NCBI RefSeq assembly: GCF_015082335.1
Contig: NZ_BLRL01000002.1
Span: forward strand, 348,569 to 412,568
Origin: Moritella sp. F3
GTDB lineage: Bacteria; Pseudomonadota; Gammaproteobacteria; Enterobacterales; Moritellaceae
DNA: 64,000 nt
Direction: 5' to 3'
This document shows positions 16,998-26,202 of this stretch, one piece after another. A model generated the notes under the pieces. It did no database searches and was not told the origin of the DNA. It was given only the letters and a program-made list of their open reading frames with translations. The position numbers and the translations under genes are program-made. Position 1 is the stretch's first letter. Every line of letters starts with the position of its first letter.

Positions 16998-17696
16998 ATG
17001 AAAAAAACACTATCTTTAATTCTCTTTACGCTGAGCAGTTTAATCAGTACGCATATTTTTGCCCAAACACCCTCAGCAGATAAATACCGCGAACCGGATT
17101 TACGCTTTAGTACTTATAAAATTGATGATGATTATTACGCGAGTTTTTCCGGTACGGTTAACGTAGATGAGAATATATCCATTGATGCCACACTCGATAG
17201 TAGTGGTTATCTTGAAATAGGTGCAGCTTATGGCGATCTAGTTTTTGATATCGCCTATGCAGAGGGTTACTTTAACTATGGTCGTACTGATACCACAGAT
17301 ATTTATACTGTCGGTATGTTTGCAGGGCTGCCTTTGGGCGAAAATTTGATGGTATTTGCCAACACAGCGTATGATTGGCGACGTACACAGGATAATCTTG
17401 CAGGCGCAGGTAATTGGGGGCTTTTTGATGAGGAAGAATGGAAAAATACAGCAGGCTTAAGTTATACCGTTCACCAATGGGTAACGCTATCTTCAAGTTA
17501 TAATGTTGATTATTTGACTGACAGCCCAAACCAGGTCGACGATAATATTGCGACGAGCTGGGATGCGACAGTGGCTTTTAATACACCTTGGTTAAGCCCC
17601 TACGTTAAATACAGTAAAGGTAATTATCGCGTAACACCAGAACAGCAAAGAAAGTCACAAGATAACGTAGAGATAGGCCTTAATTTCAATTTTTGA
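16998..17696 (+). CDS. Small outer-membrane beta-barrel protein
   Basis: 232 residues with a signal peptide ending THIFA/QTPSA. The rest shows alternating amphipathic strands (YASFSGTVNVDENISIDATL, YLEIGAAYGDLVFDIAYA) and a C-terminal Phe after VEIGLNFNF, the usual outer-membrane barrel ending. I estimate 8-10 strands. I cannot assign a known family. AAAAGG precedes the ATG. It follows the second lipoprotein gene and the weak hairpin, so it may belong to the same transcript. Confidence 0.75.
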   Translation: MKKTLSLILFTLSSLISTHIFAQTPSADKYREPDLRFSTYKIDDDYYASFSGTVNVDENISIDATLDSSGYLEIGAAYGDLVFDIAYAEGYFNYGRTDTTDIYTVGMFAGLPLGENLMVFANTAYDWRRTQDNLAGAGNWGLFDEEEWKNTAGLSYTVHQWVTLSSSYNVDYLTDSPNQVDDNIATSWDATVAFNTPWLSPYVKYSKGNYRVTPEQQRKSQDNVEIGLNFNF

Positions 17697-17719
17697 GCCT
17701 CTTATACGCCCGACGTTAT

Positions 17720-19627
17720 TTACCCTGTTTGTTCCAGTCCACTTAAGAATATCGCGGTATTAAACGGTTTTTGCATGAAATAAACATCTGGATAATGCTC
17801 ATTATCTACAATCTCGTTTTTATCATTAGCCGATAAAATAAAATACTGCGTTTTGGTTTCTGCTTCTATCGATTTCATTTTACCAATCAAATCGATGCCA
17901 TTCATTTCATCGAGCTGATAATCAACGATAACCACATCTGGATCGCTATCTCTAAAGCGCATTAATGCATCTTTAGAGTTATCCGCACATACAGTATTAA
18001 ATTGCTCATCCTCTAGCATGGCATTACAGACCTCAAGGTTGAAGCTATTATCATCGACAATTAAAATGCGTTTGTCAGCATAATTACGCGGATTCAATGG
18101 TTCCGATAACACGTATTCCCCACATCGAAGTGGAAAATGCAGCATGATTTTAGTACCTTCATTTTCGACACTGTGTAATCTCAATTTACCACCAATCTGA
18201 GTCAGTAATTGATTACAGGTATAAAGGCCTAAACCAATCCCAGATACTTTTTTAAGTTGTGATTCACAATCAACAACAAAAGGATCGGTAAGTAACTCTT
18301 TAGTTGATTGCGACATGCCGCGACCAGTATCTTGGATTAACACCCGTAAATACCATTCTCTATTTGACGACGTCGGATCATTAAATACACGGCGTAAACA
18401 AATATCAACATGGCAACTTACCGCTTGACCAGTGCTGTATTTCAAGGCGTTATTAATCATATTTGTGATAACTTGAAATAATTTAGAGCTATCAACACTG
18501 ATTGTTTTAGGTAATTTATCGCTGATATGAAAGTCCAGTGTTTTACCTTCAGGAATGCTCAACTTATTATAATAATCTTTGATATTATTAAAATATTGCG
18601 GCGTATTAATGGCGGCGTTATTTAACACTAAGCCACCTGTCGCTGACTTACTGTAATTTAAAGTGTTCTCAGCAATTGAATACAATAGATTCGCTGACCA
18701 CAGCATTTTATCAATCACCACACTGTGCTCATCACTTATTTTCGGCATGTCCCTCAACACCTGACTATAACCAAGTAGTGCATTGATCGGCGTTCTTATC
18801 TCATGATTGATGCTTGATACCATCGCGACATTAAATTTGTTCTCTCGCTCAATCCGATTAAACAAATGCTTATTCACCAGCCTAAAATACAGTAATACCG
18901 AAACCAATGCACAAGCAACCAAGGTCGACAGCACAATGAAGAAGAACTCCATCAGCCTTGACTCCGATACCTGAGATGTAATTGTAAGTAGATAATGAAA
19001 ATTATAACTCGGAATACTAATATCGAGTTCAGTTTCATAACTAAACAGAGCAAATAAGATGTTTGCAGGTTCAAGCACACAACTTTGATTTTCAGCTGAG
19101 AGCTGTGATGATGAGTATTTTAGACAAGATCCCTGTAATTTATCGAGACTAAAGAGCACGTTTTTCATTGGTATAGCGTAAAATAAATACGGCATATTCG
19201 GTTCATCAATCATAAAACCAATTAATTGATAGTGCGGTAATGTTCCCGTCAGCATACCCTCTTTATCGATACTAACTGCTAATTCATTTAAATGTTCTGT
19301 CAGGCTATCGTTAGAAATGTAACCCAGCGTCAACTCAGGGGTCAAGGTGAAAAATACCGCATTCCTTTCATCTAGTAACTCTTGAGTGAATATCCTGAAC
19401 TCAGATTCTTGCACTCCTTGAGATGCTTTAAAAAAAGACTTTGTCGCATTCATAATCAGTCTATGCTGCAAATAATTCTCTTCATTTAACGCCATCAACG
19501 TCGAGACTTTTTTATCATGATTGGATTTAAATTTACTAATACTGTAACTACTAAATACAGTTACGATCGTCAGCGTAATCAGCAGGCAAATACAAACATA
19601 ACTGCGTAGGTTAAACTTATAACTCAT
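17720..19627 (-). CDS. Hybrid sensor histidine kinase
   Basis: 635 residues from ATG 19627, 11 bp inside the end of the Hpt gene. TM1 (~10-31), periplasmic sensor (~32-226) with no recognised domain, and TM2 (~228-250). The dimerisation/phosphoacceptor domain has SSINHEIRTPINALLGYSQ, an ATPase domain follows (N-box MINNALKYS, DTGRGMS, GIGLGLYTCNQ), and a C-terminal receiver carries the Asp in VIVDYQLDEMNG. It needs a separate Hpt protein, which is the gene just upstream. It is last of a four-gene minus-strand unit. Confidence 0.92.
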   Translation of the reverse strand: MSYKFNLRSYVCICLLITLTIVTVFSSYSISKFKSNHDKKVSTLMALNEENYLQHRLIMNATKSFFKASQGVQESEFRIFTQELLDERNAVFFTLTPELTLGYISNDSLTEHLNELAVSIDKEGMLTGTLPHYQLIGFMIDEPNMPYLFYAIPMKNVLFSLDKLQGSCLKYSSSQLSAENQSCVLEPANILFALFSYETELDISIPSYNFHYLLTITSQVSESRLMEFFFIVLSTLVACALVSVLLYFRLVNKHLFNRIERENKFNVAMVSSINHEIRTPINALLGYSQVLRDMPKISDEHSVVIDKMLWSANLLYSIAENTLNYSKSATGGLVLNNAAINTPQYFNNIKDYYNKLSIPEGKTLDFHISDKLPKTISVDSSKLFQVITNMINNALKYSTGQAVSCHVDICLRRVFNDPTSSNREWYLRVLIQDTGRGMSQSTKELLTDPFVVDCESQLKKVSGIGLGLYTCNQLLTQIGGKLRLHSVENEGTKIMLHFPLRCGEYVLSEPLNPRNYADKRILIVDDNSFNLEVCNAMLEDEQFNTVCADNSKDALMRFRDSDPDVVIVDYQLDEMNGIDLIGKMKSIEAETKTQYFILSANDKNEIVDNEHYPDVYFMQKPFNTAIFLSGLEQTG

Positions 19628-19919
19628 GTTCAATCGCTACAACTTGTGCGTAGATATTATCGACCACACAACATAATTGTTCGCACGTCTGTATCGCATC
19701 AAGCTGATCATCAAGATCAAGTAGCAAATAACGGCAAACACCTTTAAATTGATGCTTCAGTGAATTAATTTTATCTGCACTATCAGCGTCTTGACTTTGT
19801 GCGCGAATATTCTCTAATTCACGCATTAATGCTTGGTACAACGTTAAGCGTCGTTGTACATTATAACGATTAAAAAATGTGTTTAAATCCGCACTTATAT
19901 TGACGACATTAACATTCAT
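19617..19919 (-). CDS. Stand-alone histidine phosphotransfer (Hpt) protein
   Basis: 100 residues, wholly helical in character. The start ATG 19919 lies inside the end of the REC-EAL gene (11-bp overlap) and the stop lies inside the kinase gene (11-bp overlap). The motif LKHQFKGVCRYL (H56, K59, G60) matches the Hpt phosphoacceptor pattern H-x-x-K-G. It should move a phosphoryl group from the hybrid kinase receiver to the REC domain of the EAL protein. The protein is divergent and this call rests on one motif plus context. Confidence 0.72.
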   Translation of the reverse strand: MNVNVVNISADLNTFFNRYNVQRRLTLYQALMRELENIRAQSQDADSADKINSLKHQFKGVCRYLLLDLDDQLDAIQTCEQLCCVVDNIYAQVVAIEHEL

Positions 19920-21129
19920 CAGCGTGAATGCCCTGATTTTCGTAGCGATTAACCCAGGCCTGTAAATAACGACCTTCCATTGGCGGGCTATATAAATAGC
20001 CTTGTGCAGTATCACAGCCAAGATCATCTAAAATATTAAGCACACTTTCCGTTTCAATGCCTTCGGCGACAACATTCACTAACATTTTCTTCGCGAGTGC
20101 AATCGTCGATTCGACAATAAGACGATGCTGTTCATTGGTATCTATATCACACACAAAAGAGCGATCTATTTTGATTTCCTTAAAAGGAATAATATCTAAA
20201 CGTTCATAAGTCGAATAGCTTTTACCAAAGTCATCAAGTGATATGCCGATATCATTAATTATCAGTCGAGCAATAGAGTTTAATACACAACCTTGATTAA
20301 TAATCTCTTGTGATTCTGTCAGTTCTAATATCAGTTTAATCTGCGTATGTGCTTGCTTGTGACGAATAATATAATCCATTAAATTGTCACTCAGTAAATC
20401 TTCAGCTGTCACGTTAATCGACAATGTGTAATCAGACAAATTGGTTTCATTTACCCAAAGCTTGAATGCTTTAGCAATAATTATTTTAGTAAATTCCACG
20501 TTCATTTTCGCTTTATAAATTAAAGGCAAAAATGTATCAGGATAAATATAGCCATTTTCATCATACATTCGCGCTAACACTTCAAAGCCATTGATATTCT
20601 TACTTTTCATATCGACTTGAGGTTGAAAGCAAAGCAATACTTGTTCATCTGCAAGCAACTGATTTATATCATGCTCAGCAGCATCATCAGGCGTGGTTAT
20701 AGTTGGTCCATTATTACTTGTTTGCTGTAATCGTAGCGTTTCAGATAAAATAGCCTCTACATTAATTGGTTTTTCAAACACCCCAACTACATTCAATTTC
20801 AAGCGACAAGCAATGCTACTAACCAGTTCAAGCGTGCGTTTATCTGATGAACTAATTACGGCTAATGGAATGTGCGCATAAAGGCTATTTGCCGACAGAA
20901 AATTAATGACTTCCATGCCATCGCTGTTATTCATTTTCAAATCTAAAATGAGTAAATCAATATTACCTTCCATTGTAACAATAACGTCAACACCTTCATT
21001 TGCATCACTCGCTTCAAAGCTCTGAAATTCAGTATTGAAAGTACTCTGTAACGAACTATCTATAAGATCTGATTTTATTGCTTCTCGAACAAACTCTTGG
21101 TCATCAACAATCAAAATATTCATCATCAC
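19909..21129 (-). CDS. Response regulator with EAL c-di-GMP phosphodiesterase domain
   Basis: 406 residues. Receiver at ~1-125 (IVDDQEFVREA acidic pair, LLILDLKMNNSDGM phospho-Asp). EAL domain at ~155-400: EVLARM signature (Val in place of the central Ala), LSINVTAEDL, ILELTES, SLDDFGKSYSTYERL, KEIKIDRSF and VAEGIETESV. All metal and catalytic positions look intact, so an active phosphodiesterase controlled by phosphorylation is expected. The layout resembles RocR and VieA. The gap to the Xre-type gene upstream is 4 bp and the Hpt gene overlaps its end. Confidence 0.92.
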   Translation of the reverse strand: MMMNILIVDDQEFVREAIKSDLIDSSLQSTFNTEFQSFEASDANEGVDVIVTMEGNIDLLILDLKMNNSDGMEVINFLSANSLYAHIPLAVISSSDKRTLELVSSIACRLKLNVVGVFEKPINVEAILSETLRLQQTSNNGPTITTPDDAAEHDINQLLADEQVLLCFQPQVDMKSKNINGFEVLARMYDENGYIYPDTFLPLIYKAKMNVEFTKIIIAKAFKLWVNETNLSDYTLSINVTAEDLLSDNLMDYIIRHKQAHTQIKLILELTESQEIINQGCVLNSIARLIINDIGISLDDFGKSYSTYERLDIIPFKEIKIDRSFVCDIDTNEQHRLIVESTIALAKKMLVNVVAEGIETESVLNILDDLGCDTAQGYLYSPPMEGRYLQAWVNRYENQGIHADEC

Positions 21130-21133
21130 TCCG

Positions 21134-22096
21134 CTATATCTCGATGGTTTTAGGTTGCATGTATTGCGTTGGTATAACTGAAAGCATCAACATATTTCGG
21201 TTTGCCATTACTTCTGATCTACTCATGATAAATGAATAGTTCTGTATCATTTTAGCTTGATGTTCAATCGGTTTAACTTTAAACATCGGGATTTTCATTT
21301 GCATCAATTTTTGTTTCAGCTTGCTATCACAAGTACTAAAACTCAAATATTCAATCGTATCATCAAGCGCTAACTGATTAAGATAAATCGACATCATATG
21401 ATTATCAATCTTTGCTGAAACGCCAAATGAGGAAAACACCACCAGCACATTCGCGCTATCTTGTTTCACAATATTTAATAAATCAAGGATACCCGTGGTG
21501 CTATTCATAAACTCAAACAAGGCTTTACTATTCACTTTACAAAACAAACAATGGCCAACCAATTGGTTTTCATTGCAAAAAGCCGAAATTAAAGTCAGTT
21601 GCTTTAACACTTCTGCAGATGAGATTTGTTGATAAGTCGGTAATAAACGGGGGTTACCTTCATACCTTAAACACAGTTTAAGGTATCGTTCAAAATTGAC
21701 GTGTTCAGGGGCTATATATTCGCTATGGTATTGCTCGTCTTGATAATAAGGGTGTGTTGTTTTGTCATTTTTATCACCCACAGCAAATTGAATGGAGTGG
21801 ATACACTCTTCAACAAAATCAGTATCTGAGCTGTAAATATTAAAAAGGTTATCATCAAAAATCTCGGCAATCTCAGCCTGTTTTGTTAGCGATGGCGTAT
21901 TAATCCCACGCTCCCAACGGCTGATTGAGATGGTATCTAAACTATCAAAAGAATGGCTTTTATCATTTAATAAAGCCCTTAACCCTTCCTGTGAAAGGTC
22001 ATGTTCGGTACGAATTTTTCTTAGAAAACTAGAGAATACTTTCATTATTACTGCTTTTGGGTAAGCGTATTTTTTATATCCCATCTTCACTTCCAT
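21134..22096 (-). CDS. Xre-type HTH regulator with unknown C-terminal domain
   Basis: 320 residues. The helix-turn-helix spans ~20-75 (LSQEGLRALLNDKSHS, ISISRWERGINTPSL). The C-terminal ~200 residues are a mixed alpha/beta domain I cannot assign (LVGHCLFCKVNSKALFEFMN, NVLVVFSSFGVSAKIDNHM); some features recall acyltransferase or sensor domains. Start choice is uncertain among ATGs at 22096, 22084 and 22045. It heads the operon with REC-EAL, Hpt and kinase, so it may control the operon or respond to the relay. Confidence 0.8.
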   Translation of the reverse strand: MEVKMGYKKYAYPKAVIMKVFSSFLRKIRTEHDLSQEGLRALLNDKSHSFDSLDTISISRWERGINTPSLTKQAEIAEIFDDNLFNIYSSDTDFVEECIHSIQFAVGDKNDKTTHPYYQDEQYHSEYIAPEHVNFERYLKLCLRYEGNPRLLPTYQQISSAEVLKQLTLISAFCNENQLVGHCLFCKVNSKALFEFMNSTTGILDLLNIVKQDSANVLVVFSSFGVSAKIDNHMMSIYLNQLALDDTIEYLSFSTCDSKLKQKLMQMKIPMFKVKPIEHQAKMIQNYSFIMSRSEVMANRNMLMLSVIPTQYMQPKTIEI

Positions 22097-22428
22097 CTAG
22101 ACCTTATACCGTCATCACAAACCTAATAATCGCCACAGCGTGACTCTCATCACATTATAAGTCTAATGCAAAACCACCAAACAATATATTTTGGAATATA
22201 TGTTTATACATGCACTAATTCCACAGTAATAATTTTATTCTTAATAAAAAAAATGCCTATGCCCTAAATCGATTTAACAACAAGGCACTAGGCACACTTT
22301 TTAAAATAGAAATAATTATTACTCTAGTGGTAGACATGACACCTCGTTATCATATTTGTTCAATTATGAAGCACTAATAAAATGCAGCTATAGCGGATTC
22401 AACACTTTTTCAACATGGAGTTTATTAT
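22097..22428. other. Intergenic region between the Xre operon and gbpA
   Basis: 332 bp between divergent genes. It holds a CRP-like site at 22139-22154 (CGTGA-N6-TCACA) 43 bp before the Xre start, and an 18-bp palindrome at 22184-22201 (ATATATT-TTGG-AATATAT). No ORF, tRNA or clear terminator was seen. Confidence 0.5.
22139..22154. promoter_or_regulatory. Possible CRP site
   Basis: CGTGA-CTCTCA-TCACA differs from the core CRP consensus by one base. It could act on the Xre-led operon or, at ~280 bp, on gbpA. Confidence 0.35.
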
Positions 22429-23850
22429 ATGAAAAAAACAATTTTAGCATCTTTCGGCGCTTTAACAGTCGCGGCATTGGCACCGACTTTAGCTTTCGCA
22501 CACGGTTATGTCGCTGGCGATTTCCCTTCTCGTGTTAATTTATGTCACTCGACTAGCGGATCTAAAAATGATTGTGCGAGTGCGTCATATGATAGACAAA
22601 GTCTAGAAGCACCAAAAGGATTTCCAGCAACAGGTCCTGTTGATGGCAAAATAGCATCAGCGCAAAAAGGCGGCTCATTTGATGTGCTTGACCAGCAATC
22701 ATCAAACAAATGGTACAAAACCAAGATCCAAGCAGGTCAGAATGATTTCCACTGGTTTAGTACAGCTAACCATAAAACCACAGACTACGTTTATTACATA
22801 ACAAAATCAGGCTGGGATCAAAATACGCCACTGACTCGCGAGTCATTTGATTTGGCCAATCCTTTCTGTGTAATTGATATGGACGGTACTCAGCCTCCAC
22901 TGAATCTAGGTGAAGCGCACACATGTACAGTCCCAGAGCGAAGCGGTTATCAAGTTATTCTGTCTGTTTGGACTATCGATGATACTGCCAATGCCTTTTA
23001 CAATGTAATTGATGTGGAATTTGAAGATGGTGTAACGCCACCACCATTACCGGATGTTTGGGAGCAAAGCACGACCATTGCGCCAAAAGAAGATTTAGTT
23101 GTTGGAGATAAAGTTAAAGCACGTTTCTTTGATTCATCCGTCGGCTCATTCACCACCGAAACCAGCATTGAAATTAACTCTACTGCAAGTGGTCAACGTA
23201 ATACCTGGTCTTACGATCTAGCGATGGCAATTAATGCTGAACAAACAGATGCAAAATCTGGCGAAAAAAGTAGTGATGACGTATTTACCCCTATTTATGG
23301 TAACAACCCTATTTACCTAAAAGCAGATTCTAATCTTACCTCTGTTGAAGTTGATATTGTTAAAGGTGACACACCTGTTGATGACAGTATTACCGTTGTA
23401 GGCTTAGAAAATGAATATGTAATCAACAACAATGCTGTAGAAATTACTTTTAATATTGAAGCCGTTGGCAACTTAAATGTCACCAACACTGTCTTTGATG
23501 CCAATAATAAAGCGATTGGTTCGGCATCTGACAATGTTAACGATACAGTGAAAAGCTTTACGATATTACTTGATGATGTAACAGCTGGCACCTTCAAATT
23601 GGTATCAGTAGCTAACTCTAATGATGATAGTAACTTATCATTACAAGAATCAAATAACTTTAATATCGTTAATGCCGACGTCCCAGGTGATTGCCAAGAT
23701 GTTCAAGCGATTGATATCAGCAAGCAATACAAGCCAGGCGATAAAGTGTCTTATCAAGAAAATATCTACGTTGCTGAACGTTGGACAGATACAGGTATGA
23801 CACCTGATCAACCTTATTCAGGCTGGGTACTTGTTGGTCCATGTGCATAA
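22429..23850 (+). CDS. gbpA: GbpA-like chitin/GlcNAc-binding LPMO (AA10)
   Basis: 473 residues. The signal peptide ends TLAFA and exposes the copper-binding N-terminal His (HGYVAGDFPSR), as required for a lytic polysaccharide monooxygenase. The second His of the brace is in STANHKTTDYVYYITKSG. The AA10 domain covers ~25-205, followed by GbpA-like modules (~213-300 and ~305-415) and a C-terminal CBM5/12-type chitin-binding domain (~420-473, YKPGDKVSYQENIYVAERW, GWVLVGPC). The domain order matches Vibrio GbpA (~485 residues), which is secreted and binds chitin and host mucin. It is monocistronic with a strong terminator. Confidence 0.88.
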   Translation: MKKTILASFGALTVAALAPTLAFAHGYVAGDFPSRVNLCHSTSGSKNDCASASYDRQSLEAPKGFPATGPVDGKIASAQKGGSFDVLDQQSSNKWYKTKIQAGQNDFHWFSTANHKTTDYVYYITKSGWDQNTPLTRESFDLANPFCVIDMDGTQPPLNLGEAHTCTVPERSGYQVILSVWTIDDTANAFYNVIDVEFEDGVTPPPLPDVWEQSTTIAPKEDLVVGDKVKARFFDSSVGSFTTETSIEINSTASGQRNTWSYDLAMAINAEQTDAKSGEKSSDDVFTPIYGNNPIYLKADSNLTSVEVDIVKGDTPVDDSITVVGLENEYVINNNAVEITFNIEAVGNLNVTNTVFDANNKAIGSASDNVNDTVKSFTILLDDVTAGTFKLVSVANSNDDSNLSLQESNNFNIVNADVPGDCQDVQAIDISKQYKPGDKVSYQENIYVAERWTDTGMTPDQPYSGWVLVGPCA

Positions 23851-23936
23851 TTTCGACTAATTAATTACGATTAATAGTTTCGATAATAGTTTCGATAATA
23901 GTTGCGGTTAATCGTACCGTCTACATAGTCTAAATC

Positions 23937-23969
23937 AAACAGCGTAAATCATATTTACGCTGTTTTTTT
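23937..23969 (+). terminator. Rho-independent terminator of gbpA
   Basis: Perfect 13-bp stem AAACAGCGTAAAT / ATTTACGCTGTTT with a 3-base loop and a run of seven T. A short 12-bp direct repeat (TAATAGTTTCGA, ~2.5 copies) lies just before it around 23870-23903. Confidence 0.9.
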
Positions 23970-23993
23970 ATCTGCGTAAAAATAGGACTGCAT

Positions 23994-24512
23994 ATGAATC
24001 AACTCACGCATCAATTTGATAGTACCGCGAAGTATCTTCACTGGATTTCCGCACTGGTGATCTTATGGGCAAGTATATCGGGATTGTACATCGCTTTTTT
24101 CGAGCTAGCACCAAACATTAAAAAGCATATTCTAAGTTTCAACGTATCGATAACAACGGTATTTATTCCGCTATTTTGTTGGCGTATTTACCACAGATTA
24201 AAACACAGTGTTCCCCCACCACACCCTGCGATGTCAATGTTGGAAACCAAAATCGCGCACATCGGGCATACTTTACTCTATGTGCTCGTTTCGCTGGTAC
24301 TTGTTAGTGGGCTATTAATGATGGATCATGATGTGGCAGTGTTTGGGTTATTGACTATCCCGCAGCTACTGCAACAGCAAAGTAGCATTCACTTTTTTGA
24401 AACTATGCACCTGTATACTTGCCGATTATTAGCCGCATTAGTGCTTTGTCACTTAGCTGCACTCATTAAGCATGAAATCATGGGCAAGCGCATTTTGAAA
24501 AGAATGATTTAG
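23994..24512 (+). CDS. Cytochrome b561-family membrane protein
   Basis: 172 residues with four predicted membrane helices. Haem-ligand His candidates are in YLHWISALVILWAS, HIGHTLLYVLVS and LVLCHLAALIKHEI. Members pass electrons from the quinone pool, and E. coli relatives (CybB) have superoxide:ubiquinone activity. It lies 23 bp past the gbpA terminator and is probably independent of gbpA. Confidence 0.85.
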   Translation: MNQLTHQFDSTAKYLHWISALVILWASISGLYIAFFELAPNIKKHILSFNVSITTVFIPLFCWRIYHRLKHSVPPPHPAMSMLETKIAHIGHTLLYVLVSLVLVSGLLMMDHDVAVFGLLTIPQLLQQQSSIHFFETMHLYTCRLLAALVLCHLAALIKHEIMGKRILKRMI

Positions 24513-24577
24513 TGGCCTATTCGAATTTTGTATACCTTCGGCTGTCTCGTATCTTTCATGAGGATATGCAGCCGTAT

Positions 24578-24907
24578 TCAACGATTAACTTTATGATCAG
24601 CTAAGGTGGCATCAGATGTAACACTGTCATTACAGCATTCATCTTGTAAAAAGCCAATCACAGCTTGTAACTTGTCATACTCAGCGACGCAATATAAAGT
24701 GCGTCCTTCACGGCGCTGTGAAAGTAAGCCAGCTGACGCTAAACTAGAAATATGGTGCGATAATGTTGAGCCAGGGATCGCTAACTGCTCTTGCAATCCC
24801 CCCACCGCAACGCCTTGATAGCCAGCACGAATAATACTTTTAAAAATAGTTAATCGTGTTGGATGGCCAAGCTCTTTCAGTGCTTTAGCAATAATATCAA
24901 TATCCAT
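24578..24907 (-). CDS. arsR: ArsR-family repressor, methylarsenite-type
   Basis: 109 residues, winged helix (ALKELGHPTRLTIF, PGSTLSHHISSLASAGLL, RREGRTLYCV). C73, C91 and C92 are spaced exactly as C83, C101 and C102 of the Shewanella putrefaciens ArsR known to be selective for trivalent methylarsenite, with the Cys pair in DECCND. GGGGGA precedes the ATG. A 12-bp perfect inverted repeat stands 34 bp upstream and the same motif precedes the ArsP-like gene near 51.2 kb. It therefore probably represses itself and that permease, with release by trivalent organoarsenicals. Confidence 0.85.
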   Translation of the reverse strand: MDIDIIAKALKELGHPTRLTIFKSIIRAGYQGVAVGGLQEQLAIPGSTLSHHISSLASAGLLSQRREGRTLYCVAEYDKLQAVIGFLQDECCNDSVTSDATLADHKVNR

Positions 24908-24940
24908 TTATGTCCCCCTGTTTATACAACGTATCTTTTT

Positions 24941-24974
24941 AGGCTATATTTCGATATTAACAGAAATATAGCCT
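24941..24974. promoter_or_regulatory. ArsR operator (autoregulatory)
   Basis: Perfect inverted repeat AGGCTATATTTC-N10-GAAATATAGCCT, 34 bp before the arsR start. Its core TATATTTC-N10-GAAATATA recurs exactly upstream of the ArsP-type permease gene. Confidence 0.82.
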
Positions 24975-25029
24975 AAGTACCATCTAAGTACCATTAAATA
25001 GCATCATCATCGCAGGCAGGGTCGTTAAT

Positions 25030-26007
25030 TTAATGAATGATATTGGTATTGGTTTTTAGCGCGAGTTTATCGCCAAGTTCTAGCATTAATGCATCAAGCC
25101 ATTCATAACGTTTACGGTACATAGCGCGTTTACTGCGTTTTACATCTTCCGGTAATTTTCTGACTTCAAGCAGATCGAGTTGGTAGAGGTGCTTGCTATA
25201 CTTAGTCGCCCCTAATGATTCCCAGTGCCCGTTATAATTGGTTTTTAGCTTGTCATCAGCATAACGTTTAGAGCTATAAATATGCCCTTCATTAGTCACT
25301 AATAAAAGCAATTTAACATCCCAAACATTGGCAATAATGGTCAGTATTTTAACCATCAAATCTTTAGGTCTCTGGCCAAAATGTTGTTTGGTAAAGTATT
25401 TAATTCGATCGTTAATTTCAGGCGTGCTTTTCGGCCCTTGCAGACTACCGACTGTAATAGTACGTCCCTTCATCGGATCATCAAAAACACTAAAGGTAAT
25501 AGAATAAAAAATATTGCCACTTGGATCCAACAGCTTCATACACAAATCACCTTCTTTATGATTTGAGGCAAAATAGCTTAGGGTTACACGGTATTCATCT
25601 TCACCGACAGTAAATCGAGATACTTCAATTCCCTGCGTTGTGTTGTAAATAGCAAGACCCGTTAGGGTCGGTAAGCATTCGCTAATAAAACGATAATGCC
25701 CAATAACTAATTTAGTACGACTAGCAATACCATTACCAACGTGCAGATAAGGACGAAACGTTTTTCCTAAAAAACGCACATCTTGTTGCAGTAACATTTG
25801 GAGAAAGGGAGCATTAATACCACGTTGAAATTGACGAAAATACGGGTAATGCATCATAGCTCTGAATACAAATTTAGACCGATATTTTTTTTGTTTCTGT
25901 TGCATTTTCACATTAGAACACTGATTCTCGTTCAAATCTGGATAGGCAAGCCAACTTAACTCTCGGATACTTTTGCTGTGCATTGTTGATACCTTAATTA
26001 TGGACAC
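25030..26007 (-). CDS. DUF535 / VirK-YbjX family protein
   Basis: 325 residues, one DUF535 domain: RFISECLPTLTGLAIYNTTQ, GRTITVGSLQGPKST, DLMVKILTIIANVWDVKLLL and a C-terminal KRSKRAMYRKRYEWLDALM. Relatives VirK and YbjX affect virulence and antimicrobial-peptide resistance in enteric bacteria; the mechanism is unknown. No signal peptide is seen. A second member lies at 38473-39447. It stands alone here between arsR and a DUF2237 gene. Confidence 0.82.
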   Translation of the reverse strand: MSIIKVSTMHSKSIRELSWLAYPDLNENQCSNVKMQQKQKKYRSKFVFRAMMHYPYFRQFQRGINAPFLQMLLQQDVRFLGKTFRPYLHVGNGIASRTKLVIGHYRFISECLPTLTGLAIYNTTQGIEVSRFTVGEDEYRVTLSYFASNHKEGDLCMKLLDPSGNIFYSITFSVFDDPMKGRTITVGSLQGPKSTPEINDRIKYFTKQHFGQRPKDLMVKILTIIANVWDVKLLLLVTNEGHIYSSKRYADDKLKTNYNGHWESLGATKYSKHLYQLDLLEVRKLPEDVKRSKRAMYRKRYEWLDALMLELGDKLALKTNTNIIH

Positions 26008-26202
26008 TACTCACTATTACAGTCCAACCACACCAAATACGATTACTCGTATAACGGAATGAATGACTGAAATATAACGAACTAGTGGTCATATATACAC
26101 CCGAAATACCTGAGGGAAAACAAAAGAACTGTAAGAGAATGTCAGTAATCTATCGTTTGTAAAGGTATTTACGGTGCAAATTTAAGGTTATGTTTTAATT
26201 GC

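Noticed and set aside
23870-23903. Short direct repeats of TAATAGTTTCGA as a possible CRISPR or iteron
   Set aside because: Only about two and a half 12-bp copies without spacers, directly before a terminator.
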